Positions 17,015 to 25,752 of a DNA stretch of 64,000 bases are shown piece by piece. The notes under the pieces were generated by a model. The model worked only from the letters and a program-made list of their open reading frames with translations, made no database searches and was not told the DNA's origin. The translations under genes and the position numbers were made by a program. Source of the stretch: Pseudophaeobacter flagellatus (GTDB lineage Bacteria > Pseudomonadota > Alphaproteobacteria > Rhodobacterales > Rhodobacteraceae); assembly GCF_021228235.1 (NCBI RefSeq), contig NZ_JAJQRG010000002.1:186001-250000 (forward strand), given 5' to 3'. The stretch's first letter is position 1. Each line of letters starts with the position of its first letter.

Positions 17015-20000
17015 CTAGGTAGGGCTTAACGGATCGTCAAGGTCCAGCACCGGCTTCAGCGCATCTGTCACAAGATCGTGCGGCAGCGGCATGAGGCTGG
17101 CACTACGGGTCCACAATAGCGCGGTGTCGATCTTGCGATCCGGGTAGATCTGTTTCAACGCATGGGCATAGGCCCCCATTTGGCGCAGCAGCCCCTTGGG
17201 GCAAGTTTCAGCCCGGTCCGGCACCTGGGCATTCGATTTGAAATCCACCGCCAGCACTCGTTCTGGCGTCACCACCAGCCGGTCAATGATGCCAAAAAGG
17301 CGGTTGTCGCCCAGCTGCGCCGTGACTGCTACCTCGGCCAGGGCATCGGTTGCAAAGATATGCGCCAGGGCCGGGGTCTGCAGCACCGCGCTCGCTTCGG
17401 CCAGCAGCTCTTCGCAGTCTTCGGCCTCGGGCAGCAGCCGCGCTGCCAGCATGGGCCAATCGGTGCTTGATTGTGCGGGCAGATGTTCCAGCAGCAGATG
17501 CAACCGGCTGCCGCGCGCCTTGGCGTCTTCTTCCTCCAACCCCTGATCCCCCGGCAGCGCTTTTGCCCCGCCCAGATCCGATGGGGTCAGCGCGGCGGCA
17601 GGGGCTTGATAGATAGGGGCAGGATGGCCAAAGACCGCAGGCAGGCTGGCGCGGTCCCGTATGGCGACCTCATGCGGGACAAATTCCAGCCCCTCCCAAT
17701 CGCCATGCGACAGGCGCAGGCCTTCGCCACCGGGCAGATTACAGGCGGTGGCACCGGCTTCGCGCAGGGCGGCTTCCACCCGTTGATACCAGCTGTCGCC
17801 CTCTTTCGAGAGCGTGCCGGCTGTGGCGACGATCAGCCATTTTTCCGCTCGGGTAAGGGCAACATAGAGTAGGCGCAGCCGTTCGTTCTGCTGCTTTTCC
17901 TGTGCCAGTTCACGGGCTGAAAACAACAGATCCGGCATCTGGTCTTTGGGCAGTCTCCACAGCGGAGTGCCCTCGGCCAGCATGATTTCGGCGTCACTAG
18001 GGGCATTGCGCTTGGCGGTGTCCGGCAGGATGACGATGGGGGCTTCCAACCCTTTTGATCCATGCACCGACATCACCCGGATCATATCGCCCGCAGCGCC
18101 CATCTGGCGTTTTATTTCAAGATTATCTGTCTTCATCCAGACCAGAAATCCGGTCAGGCTGGGAATGTCTGATCGTTCATAGGCCAGCGCCTGCGACAGC
18201 AGTGCATTGATGCCATCTTCGGCCTCTATTCCCAAACGGCCCAACAGTTTTTGCCGCCCTTGATGCCGGGTCAGGATGCGTTCGATCAGATCAAAGGGGC
18301 GCAGGAAATCGGTCTGGCTGCGCAGGTCGTTCAGCACCGCCATGGTGTTGGCAAACTCTGTGCTGCGCGCCCGCAGGGCGGCCCAAAGATGCTGCCCCCC
18401 GTCGCGGCGATGCGCCAGGTCAAACAGCATTTGTTCTGACCAGCCAAACAGTGGAGATTTCAGCGCCTCGGCCAATGATAGCGAATCCTCTGGCGTGGCA
18501 AGAAAGGACAAGAGCGCAGCGATGTCCTTTACCGCCAGTTCCGCCCCCACCTTCAGCCGGTCGGCGCCGGCGATGGGCAGGTCGGCGGATTTGCAGGCGC
18601 GGATGATTTCGGAAAACAACTCGGATCGGCGCTGCACCAGAATGAGAAAATCGCCGGCATGCACGGGTCGGCGATTGAATGTGCCGCGTGCGGTTCCATC
18701 CTCGGGGATGGTGACCTGGGTGACGATCATTTCCTTGATCTGTGCCGCGATGCGTTCGGCCAGTACCACGGTGTGATGGCGGCTGCCGGGACGATCAACC
18801 GGATCAGTCCAGTCGCTGTCATCCTCGTCTTCGCTCTTCTCTACCGCAGGCCAGAGATCAACCCGGCCGGGCAGGTCGGATTTGAAGGCACGGTGCAGCG
18901 CTTCTGCGTGAAACCCGGCGCGCGGGCTATCTTTGAACACCAGATCAACCAGCCGCAGGATCGCGGCGGAAGAGCGAAAGGAAAATTCCAGCGCCGCGTT
19001 CTGCAGTCCCTCGCCGGATTCGGCCAGACGATTGGCAAATTCTTCCTGCATCCGGTCAAAGGCATCCGGGTCGGCACCCTGAAACGAGTAGATCGACTGC
19101 TTTTTGTCGCCAACTACAAAGATCGTGCGCTCTACATCAGAGCGCGCGCCTTCCCCGGCGGTGAATTCCTGCGCCAGGGTTTCGATCACATCCCATTGCA
19201 CCGGGCTGGTATCCTGGGCCTCATCCACCAGAATGTGATCAATGCCGCCATCCAGCCGGTACAGCACCCAGGCGGCCACTGCCGGGTCATTCAACAGCTG
19301 GCGGGCGTTGAGGATCAGATCGTCGAAATCCAGCCAGCCGCGCAGCCGTTTGCGGGCCTCGTATTCCGGCAGGAAGGCGGCGGCAAAGCGGTGTAAATCG
19401 TGCGATTTCTGCGCTGCCACCAGCGCCAGCCGCTTGGCACGGACATCTTCCACCCGCAGCATCAGCGGCTCTAGCTGGTTCATGAGGCCAAGATTGGCCT
19501 CGCGCAGCTTTTTGGTGGGGAATTTGCCGATCTTTGCGGTAAAGGGCGCTGCCGCGGCGGCACCGGTCAGGAACAGGCTTTCCAGAACTGGCAGATCGGC
19601 AAGGCGGGGCTGGTCAATCCCGGCGAGTTTGGCGGCGGCGCGCTGATCCGTGGTGCCGCCCGTGGCCAGCATTGCGCGGCTGGCTTGCAACAGTTCTGTT
19701 TCGCCGCCGAGGAAGACCCGCTGTTCCAGTGCTGCACGGTCAAATCCGGGCGGCAGATCAAACCGCGCCAGCAGCTCGGACCAGTCTAGCGGCGCTTCAA
19801 AAGCGGCGCGGCGTTGACACAGGGCTGCGGTGAGGTCTTCAAAATCGCTGCCACCCACATGGCGCGCCAGGGGTTCAACCAGATGGGCGTGATCGCCCTT
19901 GGCAAAATCCTCGACGATCTCGGCCCGCAGCAGCGCGGCGGCGCGGTCTTCCATTTCGGCGAATTGCGGGCTGACGCCGGCCTCTAGCGGGAAACGCCGC

Positions 20001-20410
20001 AACAGGGACGAACAGAAGGAATGGATGGTTTGGATTTTCAAGCCGCCGGGGGTTTCAATCGCGCGGGCAAACAGGGTGCGCGCCTGGGACAGACCCTCTG
20101 CAGATATCGCATCATCTGCCCCCAGATCGTTCAGCGCGGCGGTAAGCTGATCATCGCGCAGCATCGCCCATTCGCCAAGGCGCTTGAACAGCCGGTTCTG
20201 CATCTCGCTGGCAGCGGCTTTGGTATAGGTAAGGCACAGAATATGTTGCGGTTGCACCCCCTTGAGCAGTAGCCGCGCCACTCGGTCGGTCAGCACCTTG
20301 GTCTTGCCAGAGCCGGCATTGGCCGCCAGCCAGGTAGAGGCATCGGGGCGGGCCGCGCGAAATTGCGCCTCAGAGGCGGCATCGCGGGGCTTGGCGGTTG
20401 GGCTGCTCAT
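17015..20410 (-). CDS. addA: double-strand break repair helicase-nuclease AddA
   Basis: AddA is the UvrD-like helicase and nuclease subunit of the AddAB complex, which resects DNA ends for RecA. The 1131-residue protein has Walker A ANAGSGKT (30-37), helicase motif II VDEAQDTSPVQW, motif III VVGDKKQSIYSFQGADP, motif V VHGSKGLEAP, motif VI YVALTRAEKW, and a C-terminal RecB-type nuclease with LAVDFKSNAQ. ATG 20410 overlaps the addB stop by four bases. Length and motif order are as expected. Confidence 0.96.
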   Translation of the reverse strand: MSSPTAKPRDAASEAQFRAARPDASTWLAANAGSGKTKVLTDRVARLLLKGVQPQHILCLTYTKAAASEMQNRLFKRLGEWAMLRDDQLTAALNDLGADDAISAEGLSQARTLFARAIETPGGLKIQTIHSFCSSLLRRFPLEAGVSPQFAEMEDRAAALLRAEIVEDFAKGDHAHLVEPLARHVGGSDFEDLTAALCQRRAAFEAPLDWSELLARFDLPPGFDRAALEQRVFLGGETELLQASRAMLATGGTTDQRAAAKLAGIDQPRLADLPVLESLFLTGAAAAAPFTAKIGKFPTKKLREANLGLMNQLEPLMLRVEDVRAKRLALVAAQKSHDLHRFAAAFLPEYEARKRLRGWLDFDDLILNARQLLNDPAVAAWVLYRLDGGIDHILVDEAQDTSPVQWDVIETLAQEFTAGEGARSDVERTIFVVGDKKQSIYSFQGADPDAFDRMQEEFANRLAESGEGLQNAALEFSFRSSAAILRLVDLVFKDSPRAGFHAEALHRAFKSDLPGRVDLWPAVEKSEDEDDSDWTDPVDRPGSRHHTVVLAERIAAQIKEMIVTQVTIPEDGTARGTFNRRPVHAGDFLILVQRRSELFSEIIRACKSADLPIAGADRLKVGAELAVKDIAALLSFLATPEDSLSLAEALKSPLFGWSEQMLFDLAHRRDGGQHLWAALRARSTEFANTMAVLNDLRSQTDFLRPFDLIERILTRHQGRQKLLGRLGIEAEDGINALLSQALAYERSDIPSLTGFLVWMKTDNLEIKRQMGAAGDMIRVMSVHGSKGLEAPIVILPDTAKRNAPSDAEIMLAEGTPLWRLPKDQMPDLLFSARELAQEKQQNERLRLLYVALTRAEKWLIVATAGTLSKEGDSWYQRVEAALREAGATACNLPGGEGLRLSHGDWEGLEFVPHEVAIRDRASLPAVFGHPAPIYQAPAAALTPSDLGGAKALPGDQGLEEEDAKARGSRLHLLLEHLPAQSSTDWPMLAARLLPEAEDCEELLAEASAVLQTPALAHIFATDALAEVAVTAQLGDNRLFGIIDRLVVTPERVLAVDFKSNAQVPDRAETCPKGLLRQMGAYAHALKQIYPDRKIDTALLWTRSASLMPLPHDLVTDALKPVLDLDDPLSPT

Positions 20411-23364
20411 GTCAGATCCTCGGGGCTGGGCATGGCGCTGCGATCCCATTCGCCAAAACGGGCCAGGTGATCGTAGTCGCCGGCAAAATCATCGCGGTGC
20501 ACCATACGGCGGCTGGAATAGCCCTGTTCCTGTTCAAAATAAGCACCGATCAAGGTTTTCAATTCCTCCCAGATCTTGGCGGGGGGCTGATCCTGCAGCG
20601 GCGCGGGCACCTCTTTCAGGCTGCTGCCCAACCCGATAAAGGCGGCGCTGGCCACCTCGGCGGGGCCAATCTCCTGAAAGGCACCTTCCTCGGCCATGGC
20701 GGCCTCGATCAGCAGCTGTTTTTCGAACTTCTTTTGTTGCGATTCCGAAGGGGGAATGCCGGTTTTGTAGTCATAGAGATGCAGAAAACCGCGATCATCC
20801 TGATCAATCCGGTCAGCCCGGCAGGCGATAGAGAAATCCAAAGGTTCCAGCCGTGCTTCGCCCTTGGCTTCCAGTTTCAGCGGTTTGCCACGGCTTTGGC
20901 GGGCCTGTTCGGACAGAATGAAATCTCCGGCGATCCGTTCAATCCGCGACAGCCAGAGCATCCGGGCCACAGGCCAGGGGACATCGCGTTCCAGCAGGGC
21001 GCGGGCCGTTTCAATCAGGTGATCCGGGCTGAGCAGGCTGGGATCCTGCAGCGTATCGCGAATAAAATCTTCAAAGATTTCATGCACAACCGTACCGCGC
21101 AGCAGGGCGTCAGGTTCCTGCACCAGCGGGTTCAGCTTGCGCAGGCGCAGCACATGTTTGGCATAGATCGCATAGGGGTCGCGGATCAGCCGCGGGATTT
21201 CGGTGATGGTTAGCCTGCGCGGTCGGCTAGCCAGGGGCGGGCGCGGGGCAGGGCGATGAGCGGCGGGCAGCTCTATCGGCTCTTCCAGCGCTTCGGCCCA
21301 GTCCAGCCAAGTTTGGCCACGGGCCTTCATTGCATCCAAAGCCGCTTTGCCGCCTTGATCTGGCAGGCCTTTTAGCAGATTTGTCAGGCGGTTGAGCCAG
21401 CGCGAGGCAACGGTATCGGCCTCATCCGTGCGAGCGGCGCGGGTCAGCCAGACCTCGGGTGCGGCGACGGCCTGTTGGAAATCATGCGCTGACAACCCGA
21501 TGCGGCGTTCCGGCAGCAGCAGCCCGGCCTGATGGCGCAATTGTCGGTTCAACCAGGGATCGGGCTTGGCGGCTTCGGGCCAGCTGCCTTCGTTCAGCCC
21601 GCCGAGGATGACCAGATCGGCACCCTGTACGCGGGCCTCGAGCGTGCCCCAGATCATGATCGATCCATAGGGGGTGTCGCGGTCGCGTACCTCTGCCTGC
21701 GACAACAGCGCCGAGAGCAGATCGGCAAAATCGCGCGCTGACATTTCGCCACCATATGCGGCTTCCGCTTCCAGGTTGGCAAAGACCTCATGCGCTATTT
21801 GCCCGGCCTTTTTGTCCCATAGCGTACCGCTTGCACCGGGCAAGGTGATCTGGCTGCCGGCTGAGATGGCTTCGGCCCGGCTGCGCAGCAGCGCGGCCCA
21901 ATCGCTCAGATGGAGGGGGGCCTGGACCTGCTGGTTGGCAAAGTTCTGCGCCAGCCAGTTGGTCCAGCCCGGCGTTAGATCCTGTTTGATGCCAAAGGCT
22001 GCAAAGCTGTCAGCATCGGGGAAGGGCGGGCCATTGCGGCGCAGGTCCAGTTCAAAATCGCGGGTATGGCGCAGGTGTTCACCGCGCGCAGCGTCTGGGC
22101 TGGTGCCATCATGGGTCAGCGGGTGTTTCAACAGGGTCAGCAGTGCATCGGCTGTCAGCGGGCGGCAGAACAATTCGGCCACATGCCGCAGGAAACGTCC
22201 CGGAGGCGTCAGCTGCAGCGGGAGGCCGGCGGAATCATCGGGCAGGATGTCCCAACGGTCCAGTGCCACCGAAACCAACCGGGTGAGCATCCGATCTGGC
22301 GAGATCAGCGCCGCAGTCTTGCCGTCTTCGGCAGCCTGGCGCAGACGCAGGGCAATGGCCAGCGCCTCGGCGCGCGGAGTGGGGGCCTCGACCAGGGTGA
22401 CATCGGCACAGGCCTTGTCCAGATCGGTCAGATCCGGGCCTTCGCTCATCCAGGCGTCAGTGACCGGAGCCGGGCGCAGAGCAAGGGAAATCAAGCGGTT
22501 GCGCGGCACCGAGGTGGGCTCGGCTGTGTTCCAGCGGCGCACCATATCCGGTGTCATATCAAGATCGGCGATCAGCTTGGCAAAGCGATACTGCGGGTGG
22601 TCTTCGCTGGTCAGCGCATCATGCAGGTGCTGCCAGACAGAGGCAGGCTGTTCAAAATCATAGCCGGGAAGCACCACGGCCCCCTGCGGCAGCCGGGCAA
22701 TGGCCTGCATCAGCAGCAGGGTGGTGCCGCGCGACCCGGTAGAGCCTGCAAGGATGACCGGATGCTGCGGCGGGGTGTCTTGCCAGGTTTCGATCAGGTT
22801 CAGAACCACCTGGCGCTGGCGGGCCTCGGCATCCATAGCACCATCATGGCCCTCGATGAAATCATCTGCGATGCCGATGAAAGACTGCGCCCGCGCCCAG
22901 TGACCCGACATATCGGAAATATCGAGATTGCGGATCACGTCGGTGCTGACGCCTTCGCCCTGCATTTCGTCAATCAGCGCCGCCAGACTGTCCGACAGAT
23001 CATAGAGCGAAGACCGGGCGGCCAGATCGGGCTGCGCATCCAGAAGTTTGGCGATCAGCTGTGACAGTTCCAGCCGCCGTCGCAGCGGTGGCAGTGCGGG
23101 GGGCAGGCCCTGCAGGCTGGCCTCATGGGCAAGATCGGTCAACAGGCGCATGCGTGGCAGCAGCAGGGCCGGGCCTTCTTCAAACAGCGCGCGACAGCGG
23201 CGCATCATCCGAGAGGTGTTGAGGATCACTTCGACCTGCGCCAGGCCTTCGGGAGGCAGCGCATGTGCCCGGTGCAGCAACCCCTGGGCCAGCGCACGGG
23301 GAAAATCGACGCCAATGGGAACAGCAAAGATGCGTGGCGTATCCTGAGGTTCAAACAACATCAT
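20407..23364 (-). CDS. addB: double-strand break repair protein AddB
   Basis: AddB is the partner of AddA; in alphaproteobacteria it has a decayed helicase part and an active nuclease. The 985-residue protein starts MMLFEPQDTPRIFAVPIGVDFP. It has no intact Walker A in the alphaproteobacterial form; a SGST-like loop (LAGSTGSRGTTLLL) occupies that place. A RecB-type PD-(D/E)XK domain near the C-terminus has DRIDQ and YDYKTG. It overlaps murU by 14 bases and addA by four. Confidence 0.94.
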   Translation of the reverse strand: MMLFEPQDTPRIFAVPIGVDFPRALAQGLLHRAHALPPEGLAQVEVILNTSRMMRRCRALFEEGPALLLPRMRLLTDLAHEASLQGLPPALPPLRRRLELSQLIAKLLDAQPDLAARSSLYDLSDSLAALIDEMQGEGVSTDVIRNLDISDMSGHWARAQSFIGIADDFIEGHDGAMDAEARQRQVVLNLIETWQDTPPQHPVILAGSTGSRGTTLLLMQAIARLPQGAVVLPGYDFEQPASVWQHLHDALTSEDHPQYRFAKLIADLDMTPDMVRRWNTAEPTSVPRNRLISLALRPAPVTDAWMSEGPDLTDLDKACADVTLVEAPTPRAEALAIALRLRQAAEDGKTAALISPDRMLTRLVSVALDRWDILPDDSAGLPLQLTPPGRFLRHVAELFCRPLTADALLTLLKHPLTHDGTSPDAARGEHLRHTRDFELDLRRNGPPFPDADSFAAFGIKQDLTPGWTNWLAQNFANQQVQAPLHLSDWAALLRSRAEAISAGSQITLPGASGTLWDKKAGQIAHEVFANLEAEAAYGGEMSARDFADLLSALLSQAEVRDRDTPYGSIMIWGTLEARVQGADLVILGGLNEGSWPEAAKPDPWLNRQLRHQAGLLLPERRIGLSAHDFQQAVAAPEVWLTRAARTDEADTVASRWLNRLTNLLKGLPDQGGKAALDAMKARGQTWLDWAEALEEPIELPAAHRPAPRPPLASRPRRLTITEIPRLIRDPYAIYAKHVLRLRKLNPLVQEPDALLRGTVVHEIFEDFIRDTLQDPSLLSPDHLIETARALLERDVPWPVARMLWLSRIERIAGDFILSEQARQSRGKPLKLEAKGEARLEPLDFSIACRADRIDQDDRGFLHLYDYKTGIPPSESQQKKFEKQLLIEAAMAEEGAFQEIGPAEVASAAFIGLGSSLKEVPAPLQDQPPAKIWEELKTLIGAYFEQEQGYSSRRMVHRDDFAGDYDHLARFGEWDRSAMPSPEDLT

Positions 23365-24061
23365 TGGCAATCAGATCCTCGGCAATGGCAATTCCTTCGG
23401 GGTGGCCCACATCGCACCAGTGGCCAGGGTATTCCACCGAAAAAAGCCGCCCATCGCGCACCATATCGTTCCACAACAGGTTGAGCGAAAAAACATCTTC
23501 TTCAATCAGCGCAAGTCCGGCGGTTTTGACAATTTGCACCCCGCCATAAACCAGATCGCCGCCTCGGCTGAGCCGCCCGTCGGAATCGCGGGTGAAATCG
23601 CCGACCCCGCTGCGGCCATGGCAGCGGGGGATCGGAATGCAGACCAACAGCGCGTCCATGCGGGCCGGGTCCCAGGCGTCCAGGGCAACCTTAAATGGGT
23701 TTGGCCCCTTCCAGATCACATCGGTATTGGCGGTAAAGACCGGCGCCGCCCCCAAGAGGGGCAGCGCATGACGCAGCCCGCCTCCGGTATCCAGCACCTC
23801 TGGGCTTTCCTGGCTGAGCAGCACGCCTTTGGGGGAGAGATGCGCCGCGAGGATATGCGGCAGATAGTGTAGATTGGCCACAATATGCCGTGGTTGCATG
23901 GCCTGGGCCAGGGTCAGCGTATGGTCAATCAGCGGCTGGCCGGCCACGGCGATCATCGGCTTGGGGCAGTTCTGTGTCAGTGCCTTCATCCGGGTGCCAA
24001 AGCCGGCGGCAAACAGCAGGATGCTTTCGGGGCTGTCTTGCGGGTGGACGGCGTTGGTCAT
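23351..24061 (-). CDS. murU: N-acetylmuramate-1-phosphate uridylyltransferase (MurU-like)
   Basis: MurU makes UDP-MurNAc from MurNAc-1-phosphate in a peptidoglycan recycling route that bypasses de novo synthesis and MurA. The 236-residue protein is a sugar nucleotidyltransferase: FAAGFGTRMKALT (17-29), then CPKPMIAVAGQP, TGGGLRHA and TANTDVIWKG, where the aspartate binds metal. The C-terminal part has WCDVGHPEGI. It follows amgK with a four-base ATGA overlap. This adjacency of kinase and transferase is the main reason for MurU over another NTP-transferase. Confidence 0.85.
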   Translation of the reverse strand: MTNAVHPQDSPESILLFAAGFGTRMKALTQNCPKPMIAVAGQPLIDHTLTLAQAMQPRHIVANLHYLPHILAAHLSPKGVLLSQESPEVLDTGGGLRHALPLLGAAPVFTANTDVIWKGPNPFKVALDAWDPARMDALLVCIPIPRCHGRSGVGDFTRDSDGRLSRGGDLVYGGVQIVKTAGLALIEEDVFSLNLLWNDMVRDGRLFSVEYPGHWCDVGHPEGIAIAEDLIANDVV

Positions 24062-25068
24062 CGGCGCAGCTTTGCCAGGTTTTCCGGGCTGGGCGGGGGC
24101 AGGTCCTGTTGCAGCCAATTGGCTAGCGGTGCCATCGCCGGGTGTTCCAGGCCGTTGATCACATGGTTCCAGACCCGTGGGATCAGTTCCAGATATTGGG
24201 GCTTTCCGTGCTCTAGCGAGAGCCGGGCAAAAACGCCAAGGATGCGCAGATTGCGCTGCACTCCGATCACCGCATAGGCGCTGCGAAAGCTGGAGTCGTC
24301 GATTGGGCTGGTCGCAAGGTAGCGGTTGATCATCTGCGCCTCGATTGCGGCGGGTACATCGCGGCGGGCGTCCTGCAAGAGCGAAACCAGATCATAGGCG
24401 GGATGGCCCGCGCGGGCGTCCTGAAAATCAATCACGCCGACTTGGGCAAGCCCGGTGCGATCCGGCAGGTGCATCAGGTTTTGCACGTGAAAATCCCGAT
24501 GCACAAAAACCATTTCGCCGCGCAGGGTCTGGCGCAGGATGTCTTCAAACTGATTTTCAAAGCGGTGCTGCAGGTCGGTGTCGGCGCCTCCGCGCAGCGG
24601 GCCGCAATAGTGGCTGATTACCAGACTGGACAATTCCGCCATGGCGCGCGGTCCAAGTGGCTCTAGCGCCAATGGGATACTGGTGGCAGGCTGCTGATGC
24701 AGATGCAGCAACAGGTCGGTCGCCAGGCCATAAAGCGGCTTTTCCTGGCTGGGATCCGCCTGCAGGACTTCATAAAACCGCTGGTCGCCCAGGTCTTCGA
24801 TCAGCAAAAAGCCGGCCTCGGGGTCTTGGGCAAGGATGCCAGGCGCGCTGAGCCCCTGGTTGCGCAGGAAATTGGCGATGCGCACAAAGGGAAGGATGGT
24901 TTCGCCGCTGTCAGGCGGGGCATCCATCAACACGAGGCTGCGCCCATCCGGGTTGGTCAGTCGGTCATAGCGTCGCGCCGAGGCATCGCCCGCCAGTGTT
25001 GCGCGCTGCCAATCGCCGTGGCCGCTGCGCTGTAAGAATGCGGTGATCTGGGTGTCACGACTGGTCAT
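24058..25068 (-). CDS. amgK: anomeric MurNAc/GlcNAc kinase (AmgK-like)
   Basis: AmgK phosphorylates the anomeric carbon of MurNAc (and GlcNAc), feeding MurU. The 336-residue protein is an aminoglycoside-phosphotransferase-fold kinase: GDASARRYDRL near the N-terminus, a hinge LIEDLGDQRF, the catalytic VHRDFHVQNLM and the metal-binding VIDFQDAR. I start at ATG 25068, giving a 14-base overlap with tsaE. Other kinases share this fold, but the murU neighbour and placement between tsaE and addB favour AmgK. Confidence 0.85.
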   Translation of the reverse strand: MTSRDTQITAFLQRSGHGDWQRATLAGDASARRYDRLTNPDGRSLVLMDAPPDSGETILPFVRIANFLRNQGLSAPGILAQDPEAGFLLIEDLGDQRFYEVLQADPSQEKPLYGLATDLLLHLHQQPATSIPLALEPLGPRAMAELSSLVISHYCGPLRGGADTDLQHRFENQFEDILRQTLRGEMVFVHRDFHVQNLMHLPDRTGLAQVGVIDFQDARAGHPAYDLVSLLQDARRDVPAAIEAQMINRYLATSPIDDSSFRSAYAVIGVQRNLRILGVFARLSLEHGKPQYLELIPRVWNHVINGLEHPAMAPLANWLQQDLPPPSPENLAKLRR

Positions 25069-25642
25069 ATTGGCTCTCACTTGGGGTGGGCTGTGCAGGG
25101 GGGGAGCTGGCCCGGTTGAGGCTGGCGATCTGATCCAGCCGGTGCTGCCATTTTGGATCCGTCCATGTCAGGGTCAGATGGCGGCTGTCTTCCAGTGCCG
25201 GGTCAAGCGAGAGCGACAGCTGCAGCGCATGGGCCGGGGTCAGTTCGGCCAGGCGATCCGGCCATTCAATCAGGCAAATGGCTTCTTCAAAGGCCTCAAC
25301 CAGGCCCAGCTCCTCTATCTCTTCCAGGGCGGACAGACGATAAAGATCTGCGTGCCACAGGTCGCAGCCCGGCAGGTCATATGTTTGCACCAGGGTGAAG
25401 GTGGGCGAGGGAACGTCTTCGGGCACCGGCATCAGGGATTGGATCAGGCTGCGGGCAAAATGCGTTTTACCTGCCCCGATTGGCCCCGCCAAAAGCAGGC
25501 AATCGCCGGGCTGCAACTGTTCAGCGATCAGCCGCGCCAGTTCTGCGGTTGCCTCGGCAGAGGCAAGGTCGCAGGAAAACGGGCTGCTGGGGGGCGTTGT
25601 GGTGCCGCTGTCAGTGGCGGCAGGATCAGGGCTTTCAATCAT
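25055..25642 (-). CDS. tsaE: tRNA threonylcarbamoyladenosine biosynthesis ATPase TsaE
   Basis: TsaE is the ATPase that assists TsaD and TsaB in making the t6A37 modification of ANN-reading tRNAs. The 195-residue protein has Walker A GPIGAGKT (53-60), the conserved SPTFTLVQTY, WHADLYRL and LIEWPDRL. About 22 residues of Ser/Thr/Pro-rich sequence precede the core. I start at ATG 25642, just after a strong terminator that isolates this operon from the PAS gene. tsaD is on the same strand at 37406. Confidence 0.93.
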   Translation of the reverse strand: MIESPDPAATDSGTTTPPSSPFSCDLASAEATAELARLIAEQLQPGDCLLLAGPIGAGKTHFARSLIQSLMPVPEDVPSPTFTLVQTYDLPGCDLWHADLYRLSALEEIEELGLVEAFEEAICLIEWPDRLAELTPAHALQLSLSLDPALEDSRHLTLTWTDPKWQHRLDQIASLNRASSPPAQPTPSESQYDQS

Positions 25643-25684
25643 GGCGCCACAATGCCTCTGGCTGGGCTGTGCTGCAAGCGAGAA

Positions 25685-25714
25685 GGGCGCGATCAGCCCC
25701 CGCTGATCGCGCCC
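25685..25714. terminator. strong terminator between the PAS gene and tsaE
   Basis: A perfect 13-bp stem (25685-25697 with 25702-25714) closes a CCCC loop. TTTT follows on the plus strand and TTCTCG on the minus strand. It probably ends the leftward PAS-gene transcript, so tsaE needs its own promoter in the roughly 40 bp before its start or depends on read-through. Confidence 0.85.
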
Positions 25715-25752
25715 TTTTGGCAGGTATGATTGGCCAGACGCGGCGCTAGGCC

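Noticed and set aside
24485-24490. CACGTG as a second parS core
   Set aside because: The flanks (TTTTG and AAAAT) do not match the TGTTT/AAACA arms. Other CACGTG words in the window, such as the one near 3706, fail in the same way.
25685-25714. Attachment-site or mobile-element boundary
   Set aside because: The perfect inverted repeat with T-runs is a normal intrinsic terminator, and no integrase or direct repeat accompanies it.
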